Virus record (IMG/VR): IMGVR_UViG_3300025168_000067 | Coordinates: 1 to 64,000 of that record | DNA from: a virus | Length of the DNA: 64,000 nt | Reading direction: 5' to 3' (one strand) | Part shown: positions 32,861 through 41,790 of the stretch, in pieces | Layout of the letters: each line of letters begins with the position of its first letter | How positions within the stretch are numbered: position 1 is the stretch's first letter | The notes under the pieces: model-generated | Seen by the model: only the letters and a program-made list of their open reading frames with translations | What the model was told of the DNA's origin: nothing | The model's database searches: none | Translations under genes and position numbers: made by a program

Positions 32861-34828
32861 ATGAGAACTATTGAAAACATACGCAGATTCAGATTATCCG
32901 ACACATTTATCGAGCCGTACAAAAAAGCAGAGGTGCCCTGGGGGCCGATCGGTTACATCACATACAAACGCACATATTCAAGGCGCTTGAGTGAATTTGA
33001 TCCACAAGCAACTGGCACCGAAGAGTGGCACCAGACTTGCCGCCGTGTGATTGAGGGAATGTTTAATGTTCAGAAACAGCACGTTGTTATGTTGGGGCTA
33101 GGGTGGAATGATCAGAAAGCACAGGCGACTGCCAAGGATGCATATGATCGGCTATTCAACCTGAAATGGACTCCCCCTGGCCGCGGCCTATGGATGATGG
33201 GGACAAAGTTTGTAGAAGAGAAAACTGGGGCCGCATTGTTTAACTGCGCTTTTCGCTCAACCAAAGAGTTAGCCACCAAGGGCGGCTACTTATTCGCTTG
33301 GATGATGGACGCATTAATGCTCGGTGTCGGCGTTGGTTTTGACACTCTTGGGGCAAACACATTTACGATCAAAGAGCCAGAATACACAGGTGACGTACTT
33401 GTGATCGATGACAGTCGCGAAGGCTGGGTCAATTCGGTGCACACCCTTCTTGATGGCTTCTTTTTAGGCGCCAAGGTTCCAAAGTATGATTATACTGCCA
33501 TCCGGCCCCCGGGTTCCAAGATCAATGGGTTTGGGGGTACTGCATCCGGTCATGGCCCACTATTGGAATTACATGAAAACCTGATGGAGTTATTCGCCTC
33601 TAAAATTGGAGAGCCCATCTCATCAGTCGATATTGTTGATACAGAAAACCTCATCGGTCGGTGTGTGGTCGCTGGAAATGTTCGCCGCTCCGCTGCTCTT
33701 GCGATGGGGAATTACGACGACAAACGTTATCTTGAGATGAAAAACGATCAAGAGAAACTATATCATCATCGATGGGGTTCCAACAATTCCTTCAATGCTG
33801 TGGTTGGGATGGACTATACCTGGCACGCAAAACAGAGCAAAATGAATGGCGAACCCGGATATATCTGGTTGCGAAATGCACAAACCAGGGGCCGGTTCAA
33901 AGATGACGAACGATTAGACGATGTTAATGTGGCAGGGTTCAACCCCTGCTCGGAACAGCAACTTCACGATGGTGAGTGCTGCTGTTTAGTGGAGACATTT
34001 CCCGCAAAGCACGAGACATACGATGATTATCTAAAAACTCTTAAGTGCGCGTATCTATATGGTAAGACAGTTACACTGGTCAATACCCATTGGCCCGAGA
34101 CTAACGCTATGATGCTGAAGAACCGCCGCATTGGTCTCTCACAGTCTGGTATTGTACAGGCGTTTAACAAACATGGCCGACGCAATATGTTAAAGTGGTG
34201 TGATGACGCTTATGAGCATGTTCAATTGCTTGATAAAGAATACTCAGACTGGCTCTGTGTTCCCAAGTCGATCAGAACAACTTCTATTAAGCCATCGGGA
34301 ACAGTATCCTTGTTGAATGGCTCTACACCCGGAATCCATTTTCCAGAGGATGAATACTATATTAGACGTATTAGGTTCTCAAAAGATTCAAAATTACTTG
34401 ACAGTATCAGAGAAGCAGGTTATACTATGGAGGATGATGAATATTCTCCGAATACTACTTGTGTCGAATTTCCTGTTAAAGAGCCGTATTTTCACAAAGG
34501 AAAACGGGATGTATCGATGTGGGAACAACTTGAAATTGCTGCCCAGTATCAACATTATTGGGCCGATAACGCCGTGTCTGTTACTATCACGTTCAAAGAT
34601 GATGAGGCAGACCAAATTAAAAGTGCTCTTGAATTATATGAGACAAGACTAAAGGCAGTATCGTTCCTTAGATACAAAGAAACCGGATACAAACAAGCAC
34701 CATACGAACCAATAACGAAAGAAGAATACGAAGAGAGAATAAAGAAAGTAGTTCAAATCCAGCGTATTGATACTGAAGAAGCCGGCGAAGGAACTAAATT
34801 CTGTACAAACGATACTTGCACAATTTAA
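32861..34828 (+). CDS. Adenosylcobalamin-dependent ribonucleoside-triphosphate reductase (class II)
   Basis: 655 aa; reduces ribonucleotides to deoxyribonucleotides using a B12-generated thiyl radical. The set of cysteines fits the monomeric class II enzyme: FNCAF (residue ~130) and NPCSE (361-365, with Cys363 and Glu365 at the active site), and a C-terminal redox pair CTNDTC in the last eight residues. The TSIKPSGTVSLLNGSTPGIH segment is the phosphate-binding loop. It is somewhat shorter than the Lactobacillus enzyme (739 aa). It implies the infected cell has cobalamin. No class I NrdA/NrdB is seen in the window. Confidence 0.88.
   Translation: MRTIENIRRFRLSDTFIEPYKKAEVPWGPIGYITYKRTYSRRLSEFDPQATGTEEWHQTCRRVIEGMFNVQKQHVVMLGLGWNDQKAQATAKDAYDRLFNLKWTPPGRGLWMMGTKFVEEKTGAALFNCAFRSTKELATKGGYLFAWMMDALMLGVGVGFDTLGANTFTIKEPEYTGDVLVIDDSREGWVNSVHTLLDGFFLGAKVPKYDYTAIRPPGSKINGFGGTASGHGPLLELHENLMELFASKIGEPISSVDIVDTENLIGRCVVAGNVRRSAALAMGNYDDKRYLEMKNDQEKLYHHRWGSNNSFNAVVGMDYTWHAKQSKMNGEPGYIWLRNAQTRGRFKDDERLDDVNVAGFNPCSEQQLHDGECCCLVETFPAKHETYDDYLKTLKCAYLYGKTVTLVNTHWPETNAMMLKNRRIGLSQSGIVQAFNKHGRRNMLKWCDDAYEHVQLLDKEYSDWLCVPKSIRTTSIKPSGTVSLLNGSTPGIHFPEDEYYIRRIRFSKDSKLLDSIREAGYTMEDDEYSPNTTCVEFPVKEPYFHKGKRDVSMWEQLEIAAQYQHYWADNAVSVTITFKDDEADQIKSALELYETRLKAVSFLRYKETGYKQAPYEPITKEEYEERIKKVVQIQRIDTEEAGEGTKFCTNDTCTI
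34398..34426 (+). promoter_or_regulatory. Intragenic sigma70 promoter TTGACA-17-TATACT
   Basis: ACTTGACA, 17-bp spacer, TATACT inside the reductase gene, about 410 bp before the small genes that lead to groES. Confidence 0.65.
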
Positions 34829-34838
34829 TGAGATATAG

Positions 34839-35069
34839 ATGAATTTTAACCACTTAATAGAAAGAAGCGACCTAAAAAGAAAGTGCGGCACCCTCGGACA
34901 TATAGAGTGTTACTATCAACCCGTTGGTGACGGACAAACTACGGCTGGGAACAACTACCATGTTACAATGAACTGTAAGAATTGTGGCCGTAGAACCGAA
35001 GTATTCATGTCCGAGAGACAGTATAAACTACACAGCAATGTTTTAGAAAGAGAGATAAGCAGTGTTTAA
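34839..35069 (+). CDS. Small protein with Cys-rich knuckle
   Basis: 76 aa. CGTLGH near residue 16 and NCKNCGRR near residue 46 could form one zinc site. The C-terminal part is helical. It overlaps the groES-like gene by 8 bp. No family is recognised; a DNA- or RNA-binding zinc ribbon is possible. Confidence 0.5.
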   Translation: MNFNHLIERSDLKRKCGTLGHIECYYQPVGDGQTTAGNNYHVTMNCKNCGRRTEVFMSERQYKLHSNVLEREISSV

Positions 35070-35331
35070 CCCAGTTAATAGATATATTCTGATTGATATC
35101 CCGGCAAAGGAAGCAGAGACAGAATCTCTGATTGTGTTACCAGAAGATTACAAACCGGAAGAAGAAAGATATTTGAAAGTTACGGTCCTACAAGCCGCTG
35201 AAGATGTTAGGTTTAAGCTGCCTCGTCTCGCAACGCTGGTTGTCGACCGGTCAATGATCGAGGAGATAAAAGTTGGTGGATCTATTTATAGTGTCATCTT
35301 GGACAATTATGTCGTGGGAAAGATTGAGTAA
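35062..35331 (+). CDS. GroES/gp31-like co-chaperonin
   Basis: 89 aa. The sequence NRYILIDIPAKEAETESLIV, LPEDYKPEEERYLKV and the closing SVILDNYVVGKIE follow the GroES layout: first strand, mobile loop with the (E)-x-x-x-(I/L)-(I/V)-(I/L)-P box, and last strand with ILxNYVxG. T4 gp31 replaces GroES to fold the capsid protein. A phage GroEL is encoded at 52462, so the phage may carry a complete chamber. The start is GTG overlapping the upstream stop. Confidence 0.75.
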   Translation: MFNPVNRYILIDIPAKEAETESLIVLPEDYKPEEERYLKVTVLQAAEDVRFKLPRLATLVVDRSMIEEIKVGGSIYSVILDNYVVGKIE

Positions 35332-35347
35332 ATGGGGCACTTATTAA

Positions 35348-36280
35348 ATGGACAAGCACTTTTACAACGAGGCGTCGGCCAAAAAACTAGGCTGGGAACC
35401 ATCGTGGTTTGGTGAAAGATACTTTGACGACAAGTTAGTCCGCGCTATTAAAAAGTGGCAAAAAAGCCATGACATAGTAGGGGATGGCCTCTGCGGGCCC
35501 ATGACATTTAGGCGCCTGTGGTCTGAGCGCCAAGCTAATATTGATGATCACAAACCATCGGATGCACACTATTCTAACTATATTATATATAACGGGGAGT
35601 TCCACCCGATAGAATGGGATAAGTTTGTTCTATGGAGTGAAAAAGGCGGGCTAGAGACAAGAAGGGGAAACTATTACGACTACTCTGGCCGGCCCAAACG
35701 TAAGATCAGATATTTTGTCAATCACTGGGACGCATGCTTATCATCTAAATCAACTCAAAACATCTTAGATAGACGCGGCATTTCAGTTCATTTCCTTATT
35801 GATAACGATGGAACAATATACCAAACTCTTGATCTCCAGCACGCCGCGTGGCATGCTGGTTCTTCTAGAACAAACCGTCCTTCTGTTGGTGTTGAGATCA
35901 CAAACGCATACTATCCAAAATACCAAGACTGGTATATAGACCACGGCTTCGGCGAGAGGCCTATTATAGAAGGGGCTTGGGTCCATGGTAATCGGCTTGA
36001 TCCATTCCTGGGGTTTTATCCCAAACAAATAGAAGCTGCTAAGGCTCTATGGAAAGCAATCAATGGCGCAACGGGTATTCCCTATGAAACCCCAATGGGC
36101 CAGTTCGGGAAGACCTCGACAAAATACGAACAAGATGTGGCATATGGAGACTTCACCGGGTTTGTAAGCCACTACCACATTAATAAAGGCAAAATAGACT
36201 GTGCTGGTCTTGATCTTCGAACGCTTCTGGATGAAGTTAAATATGACATTGATATTTTTGATACCATAAAGAACAAATAA
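35348..36280 (+). CDS. Endolysin: N-acetylmuramoyl-L-alanine amidase with peptidoglycan-binding domain
   Basis: 310 aa; cleaves the stem peptide from glycan chains to lyse the host. Residues ~5-55 are a peptidoglycan-binding domain (LVRAIKKWQKSHDIVGDGLC then GPMTFRRLW). Residues ~115-290 are an Amidase_2 domain with zinc ligands His126 (VNHWD), His277 and Cys285, the last two spaced eight apart as in T7 lysozyme, and the AAWHAGSS loop. No signal peptide is seen, so a holin would be needed. The 96-aa membrane protein at 38063 is one candidate. Confidence 0.85.
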   Translation: MDKHFYNEASAKKLGWEPSWFGERYFDDKLVRAIKKWQKSHDIVGDGLCGPMTFRRLWSERQANIDDHKPSDAHYSNYIIYNGEFHPIEWDKFVLWSEKGGLETRRGNYYDYSGRPKRKIRYFVNHWDACLSSKSTQNILDRRGISVHFLIDNDGTIYQTLDLQHAAWHAGSSRTNRPSVGVEITNAYYPKYQDWYIDHGFGERPIIEGAWVHGNRLDPFLGFYPKQIEAAKALWKAINGATGIPYETPMGQFGKTSTKYEQDVAYGDFTGFVSHYHINKGKIDCAGLDLRTLLDEVKYDIDIFDTIKNK

Positions 36281-36289
36281 GGAAGTAGG

Positions 36290-37228
36290 TTGTTCGAGTA
36301 TGACAAGATAGTAGTTGGCAGTTCTTTGGAAGCAATGCTGTTTGCTTTTAATAACGAATACCCTATCATCTTTGCGGAAGAGAGAAGGCCGTTCAGGTTT
36401 GACCACTTTGAGCCCGAGTTAGATTTGTCGTGCTTTGGCATAAGAAGAGAAAACATCACACTCACCTCACGTGAGGGAAATAAAGTTGTCGGAACAAAGA
36501 AAGAGACATTGTGGGAACACATGATGTTTCTTATGTCTCTCAACGGCCAGGTACCTATATCAAATATGGCACACTCTATAAGACACACTGGGGATACCAT
36601 CACCTGCGCCAACGAGTATAGCAAGATCGCAGAGATAACCTTTAACGAGTGTTTTTACTTTGGGGATAATAAGAGCACAGGGTTCGTCCACCAGAAAACT
36701 ATTGACAACAAGAGATATATATGTTATGATAATATCGCGTTTCACATAGGAGGGAAGCATGAACTTGACTACATTGAGACAAAGGATAGTTTTGTTGGGG
36801 AGGTATGGTTTTATAGTTCCGATCGTATTGATGGAAATACTCCTATTAAAGATGCTGTTGCTATCTCATTATTAGATAGCAAACAGTTATTAGACTTTGA
36901 ATACTCAGAGACAATGGCCCGCTTCAAGTTAATTTACGAGATGGAACAGCGAGGTCTAAGAGGAAAGAAAGCTAGTGAACAAACAACGGCAGGAAATGAT
37001 AAATATTACAAACATAGAACATCTAGCATACACCGCCAAACGCGAGAGTGTCCGATTCGACAAGAACCACAAGCCAGCAATATCACGCTTCCGGAAATTA
37101 GCGAGGAAGATCTGCTTGAAGATCTATCATCGGGTTGTTTGGGATACAATAGATTTTTAAAATATTTGGTGGATCCAGATGCGCCCAAGAATACATGTAG
37201 CGGGGATAATTCCCGTAGCCAATCTTAA
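36290..37228 (+). CDS. Conserved marine-phage protein with Rossmann-like N-terminus
   Basis: 312 aa from a TTG start after AAGGAAGT. The N-terminus YDKIVVGSSLEAMLFAFNNE looks like a beta-alpha-beta nucleotide-binding unit, but the glycine motif is degenerate. RPFRFDHFEPELDL and WEHMMFLMSLNGQVPIS follow; I recognise this combination from marine phages. The last 80 residues are charged and low in structure. It overlaps the next gene by 50 bp, so the two probably work together. Function is unknown. Confidence 0.55.
   Translation: MFEYDKIVVGSSLEAMLFAFNNEYPIIFAEERRPFRFDHFEPELDLSCFGIRRENITLTSREGNKVVGTKKETLWEHMMFLMSLNGQVPISNMAHSIRHTGDTITCANEYSKIAEITFNECFYFGDNKSTGFVHQKTIDNKRYICYDNIAFHIGGKHELDYIETKDSFVGEVWFYSSDRIDGNTPIKDAVAISLLDSKQLLDFEYSETMARFKLIYEMEQRGLRGKKASEQTTAGNDKYYKHRTSSIHRQTRECPIRQEPQASNITLPEISEEDLLEDLSSGCLGYNRFLKYLVDPDAPKNTCSGDNSRSQS
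36702..36730 (+). promoter_or_regulatory. Intragenic sigma70 promoter TTGACA-17-TATGAT
   Basis: ATTGACA, 17-bp spacer, TATGAT, inside the Rossmann-like gene about 450 bp before the next start. Confidence 0.55.
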
Positions 37229-38066
37229 AACAGATTTTGGCCTGAATACTCCTGAGATATTGTCTCCTGTTAATAAGGGTTTTACCGCCATTCAGAAGTC
37301 TGTGTTTGAGTGTGCTATGGCTGGTTGTTCTACTATTTGGATAGTAGCAAACGATGACTTGGCGCCAATAGTACGAAAGATTATTGGAGAATGGACGTAT
37401 GACCCGGTTTATTTTCGCCGCCCAGTACGTTTTAATACGGAAAAACGAGTAGAAATACCTATTTATTACGTGCCTATTCATCCGAAGGACCGCGACCGCC
37501 GCGATTCTTATGGGTGGTCTGTTTTATACGGGGCACACACGGCATGGAAATGCGCACATAATATTTCTAAGTGGATTGTCCCTGACAAGTACTATGTATC
37601 ATTTCCAATGTCGGCTTACGACATCTACAGTGTGCGAGAACACCGAAAACTAATAAAACACAAAACCAACAACCTATTTTTATGCTATGACGGCGATACA
37701 GTCAAAAATAACATACCAATAGCATTTACTTTTACAGGAGAAGACTTTAAACAATGCAGACGTTCGGTAAACAAACAAACAACCCGGGAGTATTTACCCC
37801 CTTTACTCGGAGACCACTACCCTTCGAAGAAGCTACCACTGAAAGAGAGGTGGAGCGCGCGCCACTTCAACCTTCAGAAGATATTCGAGAAGATAAGCGA
37901 AGTAAGCGCAACATCGATCGAACTTGAATGGTATTATGATCTTTCTACATTTGATGGATACTGTTCCTATCTTGGATCAGATAATTTAATAGAAGTCCCC
38001 GAAAGCGACTTGACAGCGCCACACAAACATGCTATGATACCATATAGTGAGGGCGAAGAAGAATGA
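37179..38066 (+). CDS. Nucleotidyltransferase-like protein (sugar-nucleotide type fold)
   Basis: 295 aa. Residues 5-60 read IHVAGIIPVANLKTDFGLNT, then GFTAIQKSVFECAMAGCSTI and WIVANDDLAPIVRKIIGEW. The 'AGI-P-x-A...PVNKGFTAIQKSV-x-ECA-x-AGC' layout resembles NTP-transferases that activate sugars, including the start strand and the helix after the product-binding loop, but the usual GxGTRL loop is absent. It is conserved beside the 36290 gene in related phages as far as I recall. A glycan-modifying role is possible; enzyme activity is unproven. Confidence 0.5.
   Translation: MRPRIHVAGIIPVANLKTDFGLNTPEILSPVNKGFTAIQKSVFECAMAGCSTIWIVANDDLAPIVRKIIGEWTYDPVYFRRPVRFNTEKRVEIPIYYVPIHPKDRDRRDSYGWSVLYGAHTAWKCAHNISKWIVPDKYYVSFPMSAYDIYSVREHRKLIKHKTNNLFLCYDGDTVKNNIPIAFTFTGEDFKQCRRSVNKQTTREYLPPLLGDHYPSKKLPLKERWSARHFNLQKIFEKISEVSATSIELEWYYDLSTFDGYCSYLGSDNLIEVPESDLTAPHKHAMIPYSEGEEE
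38010..38038 (+). promoter_or_regulatory. Sigma70 promoter TTGACA-17-TATGAT
   Basis: ACTTGACA, 17-bp spacer, TATGAT, in the last codons of the upstream gene and 25 bp before the membrane-protein gene that leads into dnaE. Confidence 0.75.
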
Positions 38067-38353
38067 GAAACGCACTGCGGTGGGTATGGCACCGCGTTAA
38101 GCACAAGTTAGAGCATTTTCGGCCATCAAAACTGCTGGATACGCTCAAAGAACACGGCCTGGCACTTGTTGTCATCATCGTTGCTTGGGAAATTATAGAA
38201 GATATATTGTTCCCGTTGCTATTCATTTGGCTGGGTCACAATGTGAACCCATGGTTTATTACTGGCGCACCAATAAGTTGGTTGTTGTGCCTACACCCGA
38301 TCGCAGTGCCTATTATTTGGGGCATCTGGATCAAAGTTAGGAGAGAAGAATGA
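38063..38353 (+). CDS. Small two-helix membrane protein, holin candidate
   Basis: 96 aa. A basic N-terminus (residues 1-28) is followed by two hydrophobic segments, ~32-58 (HGLALVVIIVAWEIIEDILF then PLLFIWLG) and ~68-90 (PISWLLCLHPIAVPIIWGIW), and a short basic tail. This size and topology fit class II holins, which let the amidase reach the wall. No holin family motif is recognised. It overlaps both neighbours by 4 bp, so it is embedded in an operon ending in dnaE. Confidence 0.55.
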   Translation: MRNALRWVWHRVKHKLEHFRPSKLLDTLKEHGLALVVIIVAWEIIEDILFPLLFIWLGHNVNPWFITGAPISWLLCLHPIAVPIIWGIWIKVRREE

Positions 38354-41300
38354 TTAAATTTGTTGGACTACACGCACACAGTGTGGCAGGGTCTATTTTT
38401 GATGCCATTGGGTATCCTCAAGAACACATGGAGTTCTGTTATTCGAATGGCGGTGACGCACTGGCATTAACAGACCACGGCAACATGAATGGGCTATCGT
38501 GGCAGGTACTCCACGCGAAGAAGATGAAAGCAGAAGGCAAAGACTTCAAGCCCATCTTTGGGGTTGAAGCATATTTCACTACGTCTGTTAAGGACTGGCG
38601 TGTGGCTTATGATGAAGCAATGGCAGATAAAAAGAAGTCACGCTCAGCCAAGAAAGATAAACAATCAGGAGCAACAGCAGAAGATGAGGGGGACACAAAA
38701 GCCGCACAACCTATCCTTAAACGCCGCCGCCACCTAATCCTCCTGGCACAGAACCAGACGGGACTAAATAATCTATACAAGCTAATATCCAAGAGCTATA
38801 CAGACGAGTACTTTTATCGGTACCCGCGTATGGACTATGATCTATTGAGAGAACACTCAGAGGGGGTTATAGCAGCTTCTGCATGTCTAGGTGGGGTGTA
38901 TGCTGGAAACTACTGGGAGAACCGTGACACGGGCCAAGGAGCCGTTTTAGATGCTATGCGGGAGACAACCATAGAAATGCAATCGATCTTTGGAGATCGC
39001 TGGTATGCAGAACTCCAGTGGAATAACATTCCTGAGCAACATGAACTAAATAAGTACATTATTCAAATTGCAAAAGAGTTTGATCTTAAAATGATCTCAA
39101 CCGCAGACAGCCACTATCCTAGTCCTGAAGCTTGGAAGGATCGTGAGATGTATAAGCAACTTGGTTGGCTTGGCAAAGGAAAACCCAAGTGGAAGACCGA
39201 CGCCGAGGACGAAGAGGAGAAGAGTGTTATTCCAGAGAACACAGACGTTATTGGATATGAACTCTATCCGAAGAATGGCGACCAGATGTGGGAGAGTTAT
39301 AAGCACTACTCCGAGACACAGGGCGTTGAGTATGACGATGACCTTGTTTTGCAGAGCATCGAAGAGACATATCGTATCGCTCACGAACGCATCGAAAGTT
39401 TTATGCCGGACACAACCGTTCGTCTGCCAGACTTTGTCGTGCCAGAGGGTGCCACCGCCACGCAAGCACTCGTTCGCTACGCTATCGATGGTCTGCGAGA
39501 ACTAAAGCTTCACACGAACGACGAATATGTTCAGCGACTGAAGCATGAGCTTGACGTTATTGACAGCCGCGGCTTCAGCAAGTATTTCCTCACGATGAAA
39601 GCCATTGTAGATGAGGCTGCAGAGGTAATGCTCGTTGGCCCTGGTCGCGGTAGTGCTTGCGGATCACTGGTGGCATATGCGCTGAAGATCACACAGATAG
39701 ATCCCATCAAATATGCTTTGCCCTTCGAGCGCTTTCTACGCTCAGATGCGACAGACTATCCTGATATCGATACAGATGTGTCTGCACCAATGGAACTGAA
39801 GGAGCGCCTGATCGAGAAGTGGGGAGAAGACAGAGTAGCACCTATTTCTAACTGGAATACGCTCCAATTAAAGTCGCTTATTAAAGACATTTCAAAGTTG
39901 TATGACATTCCATTTTCGGAAGTTAATAACGTGACAAGTGCGATGATGAACGAGGCCATCGGCCCCGCTAAGCAGCGCCATGGTATTAGCGCTGGTGTAT
40001 ATGTTCCAACCTGGGAAGAGGTGTTGGAGTTTTCTACATCGCTGAGATCATTCTTGGCTCAACATCCCGAGGTTCAGGAGCGGGTTCAAGGGCTTGTAGG
40101 ACAGGTGAGAAGCTGCAGCCGTCACGCCGGCGGTCTGTTAGTATCGGAGAACCTGAACGAGAACATGCCTCTCATCAACAGTGGCGGTGTGCGCCAGTCG
40201 CCATGGGCTGAGGGCCAGAACGTACGTCACCTTGAGCCGATGGGCTTCATTAAGTTTGATCTGCTTGGGCTTTCAACATTGAAGATGATCGAAGGTTGCA
40301 TCGAACACATCCTCCGACGCCACCATGGGGTAGAAGAATGTACGTTTGAACAGGTTCGAAACTATTATAACGAGAAACTGCACCCAGATGTGTTAGACTT
40401 AAATGATCAATCGGTTTATAAGCACGTGTTTCATAGGGGCAACTTTGCCGGCACGTTCCAATTCACCAACGACGGAGCACAGGACTTCTGCAAGAACGTA
40501 AAGCCGACGAATATCGCAGAGATTTCAGCGGTGACCTCTATCTTTCGTCCTGGTCCGTTGTCAGCCAAGGTGCATGACCAATATATTGCAGCCAAGGACG
40601 GCCACACTGCCATTGAATGGTACCACCCTATCTTCAAGGAGATCACAGAGGAGAGTTACGGACATGTTATCTATCAGGAGCAGATCAGTGAGATCACACA
40701 CAGGATAGGAAAGGATATTTCCCGAGATGATGGTAACACGATCCGCAAGCTGCTCACAAAGAAGGGCACTGGAAAGGAACATCTTCTACTAAAGTTTCGA
40801 GAGCAGTTCATCGAGGGTGCTAGTGAGAAGGGCATGTCAATTCGCACAGCAGAAGAGATTTGGGACTTGATGGCAGGGTTCGCTAAGTATGGTTTTTCTA
40901 AGAACCACGCGACAGCATACAGTATCATCTCTTACCAGTGTGCTTGGTTATGGAAGAAGTATCCCAGCGAGTGGGCCGCAGCATTCCTTGATAAAGAGCC
41001 TGAGAAGAGAAAGGAAAAGGCTATCAATGCAGCTAAGAGCCATGGCTTTAGGATCGAACCACTCGATATTAATAAGTCAGGTATTGTGTGGGAGATCAGC
41101 GAAGACGGTAAGACTCTTATCCAACCGCTGACATCTATCAAGGGTCTTGGTATGTCAGCCATCGAACAGATATTAGAGAACCGTCCGTTTATGAATGCAG
41201 AGGATTTATTGTTCCGAGAAGGAGTGTCATATAGCAAGTTCAATAAGAAGGCACTGGATGCTCTGTGTAGGGGCGGCGCCCTAGATAATTTGGTGGATAA

Positions 41301-41784
41301 CCGCTTCACTGGCCGAAAGCATTTTTGGAGTGCCTGTGTTGTAGAGCGCCCAAAAAATCTCAAGAAGTTTTTGGAGAATTTGGAAATATACGAACCAGAG
41401 GGCGACTTTACAGAAGAAGAAGTTATTCAGTTCAAAACAGACTTAACCGGAATCTTTCCGATGAACCTTGTGATGAGCGCCGAAATGATCGAGAAACTAA
41501 AAGAGAAATTTATTCCACCTATTTCTGAATTTGATCCAGAATTGCAAGTATGCTGGTTTATACCTCGAAAAATTGTGCCTCGCAAGACAAAAAATGGAAA
41601 GACTTATTGGATACTTGAGGTGATAGACTCTAACAACGAACTAACTAAGATAAGGTGCTGGGGAGTAAAACCTGAAAAAGATCGTATTCATATCAACAGG
41701 CCGTATATGAGCCGGCTGGATTATAACGAACAATGGGGGTTCTCAACTAGATCTATTAAATATAACTTTCGATTAATGGGATAA
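38350..41784 (+). CDS. dnaE: DNA polymerase III alpha subunit (family C, DnaE type)
   Basis: 1144 aa, the usual DnaE length. Residues 1-75 are a PHP domain (FVGLHAHSVAGS, LTDHGNMNG, FGVEAYF). The palm has the catalytic pair YPDIDTD (residues ~470-476, normally PDFDIDF) and the GPGRGSACGSLVAYAL loop just before it. Later FSKNHATAYSIISYQCAWLW and an HhH region near ~920 (LTSIKGLGMSAIEQILENRP) are standard. Residues 1010-1144 may be an OB-like domain. It is probably the replicative polymerase. T4-like virion genes normally travel with a family B polymerase, so this is an unusual pairing. Confidence 0.92.
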   Translation: MIKFVGLHAHSVAGSIFDAIGYPQEHMEFCYSNGGDALALTDHGNMNGLSWQVLHAKKMKAEGKDFKPIFGVEAYFTTSVKDWRVAYDEAMADKKKSRSAKKDKQSGATAEDEGDTKAAQPILKRRRHLILLAQNQTGLNNLYKLISKSYTDEYFYRYPRMDYDLLREHSEGVIAASACLGGVYAGNYWENRDTGQGAVLDAMRETTIEMQSIFGDRWYAELQWNNIPEQHELNKYIIQIAKEFDLKMISTADSHYPSPEAWKDREMYKQLGWLGKGKPKWKTDAEDEEEKSVIPENTDVIGYELYPKNGDQMWESYKHYSETQGVEYDDDLVLQSIEETYRIAHERIESFMPDTTVRLPDFVVPEGATATQALVRYAIDGLRELKLHTNDEYVQRLKHELDVIDSRGFSKYFLTMKAIVDEAAEVMLVGPGRGSACGSLVAYALKITQIDPIKYALPFERFLRSDATDYPDIDTDVSAPMELKERLIEKWGEDRVAPISNWNTLQLKSLIKDISKLYDIPFSEVNNVTSAMMNEAIGPAKQRHGISAGVYVPTWEEVLEFSTSLRSFLAQHPEVQERVQGLVGQVRSCSRHAGGLLVSENLNENMPLINSGGVRQSPWAEGQNVRHLEPMGFIKFDLLGLSTLKMIEGCIEHILRRHHGVEECTFEQVRNYYNEKLHPDVLDLNDQSVYKHVFHRGNFAGTFQFTNDGAQDFCKNVKPTNIAEISAVTSIFRPGPLSAKVHDQYIAAKDGHTAIEWYHPIFKEITEESYGHVIYQEQISEITHRIGKDISRDDGNTIRKLLTKKGTGKEHLLLKFREQFIEGASEKGMSIRTAEEIWDLMAGFAKYGFSKNHATAYSIISYQCAWLWKKYPSEWAAAFLDKEPEKRKEKAINAAKSHGFRIEPLDINKSGIVWEISEDGKTLIQPLTSIKGLGMSAIEQILENRPFMNAEDLLFREGVSYSKFNKKALDALCRGGALDNLVDNRFTGRKHFWSACVVERPKNLKKFLENLEIYEPEGDFTEEEVIQFKTDLTGIFPMNLVMSAEMIEKLKEKFIPPISEFDPELQVCWFIPRKIVPRKTKNGKTYWILEVIDSNNELTKIRCWGVKPEKDRIHINRPYMSRLDYNEQWGFSTRSIKYNFRLMG

Positions 41785-41790
41785 ACAACA

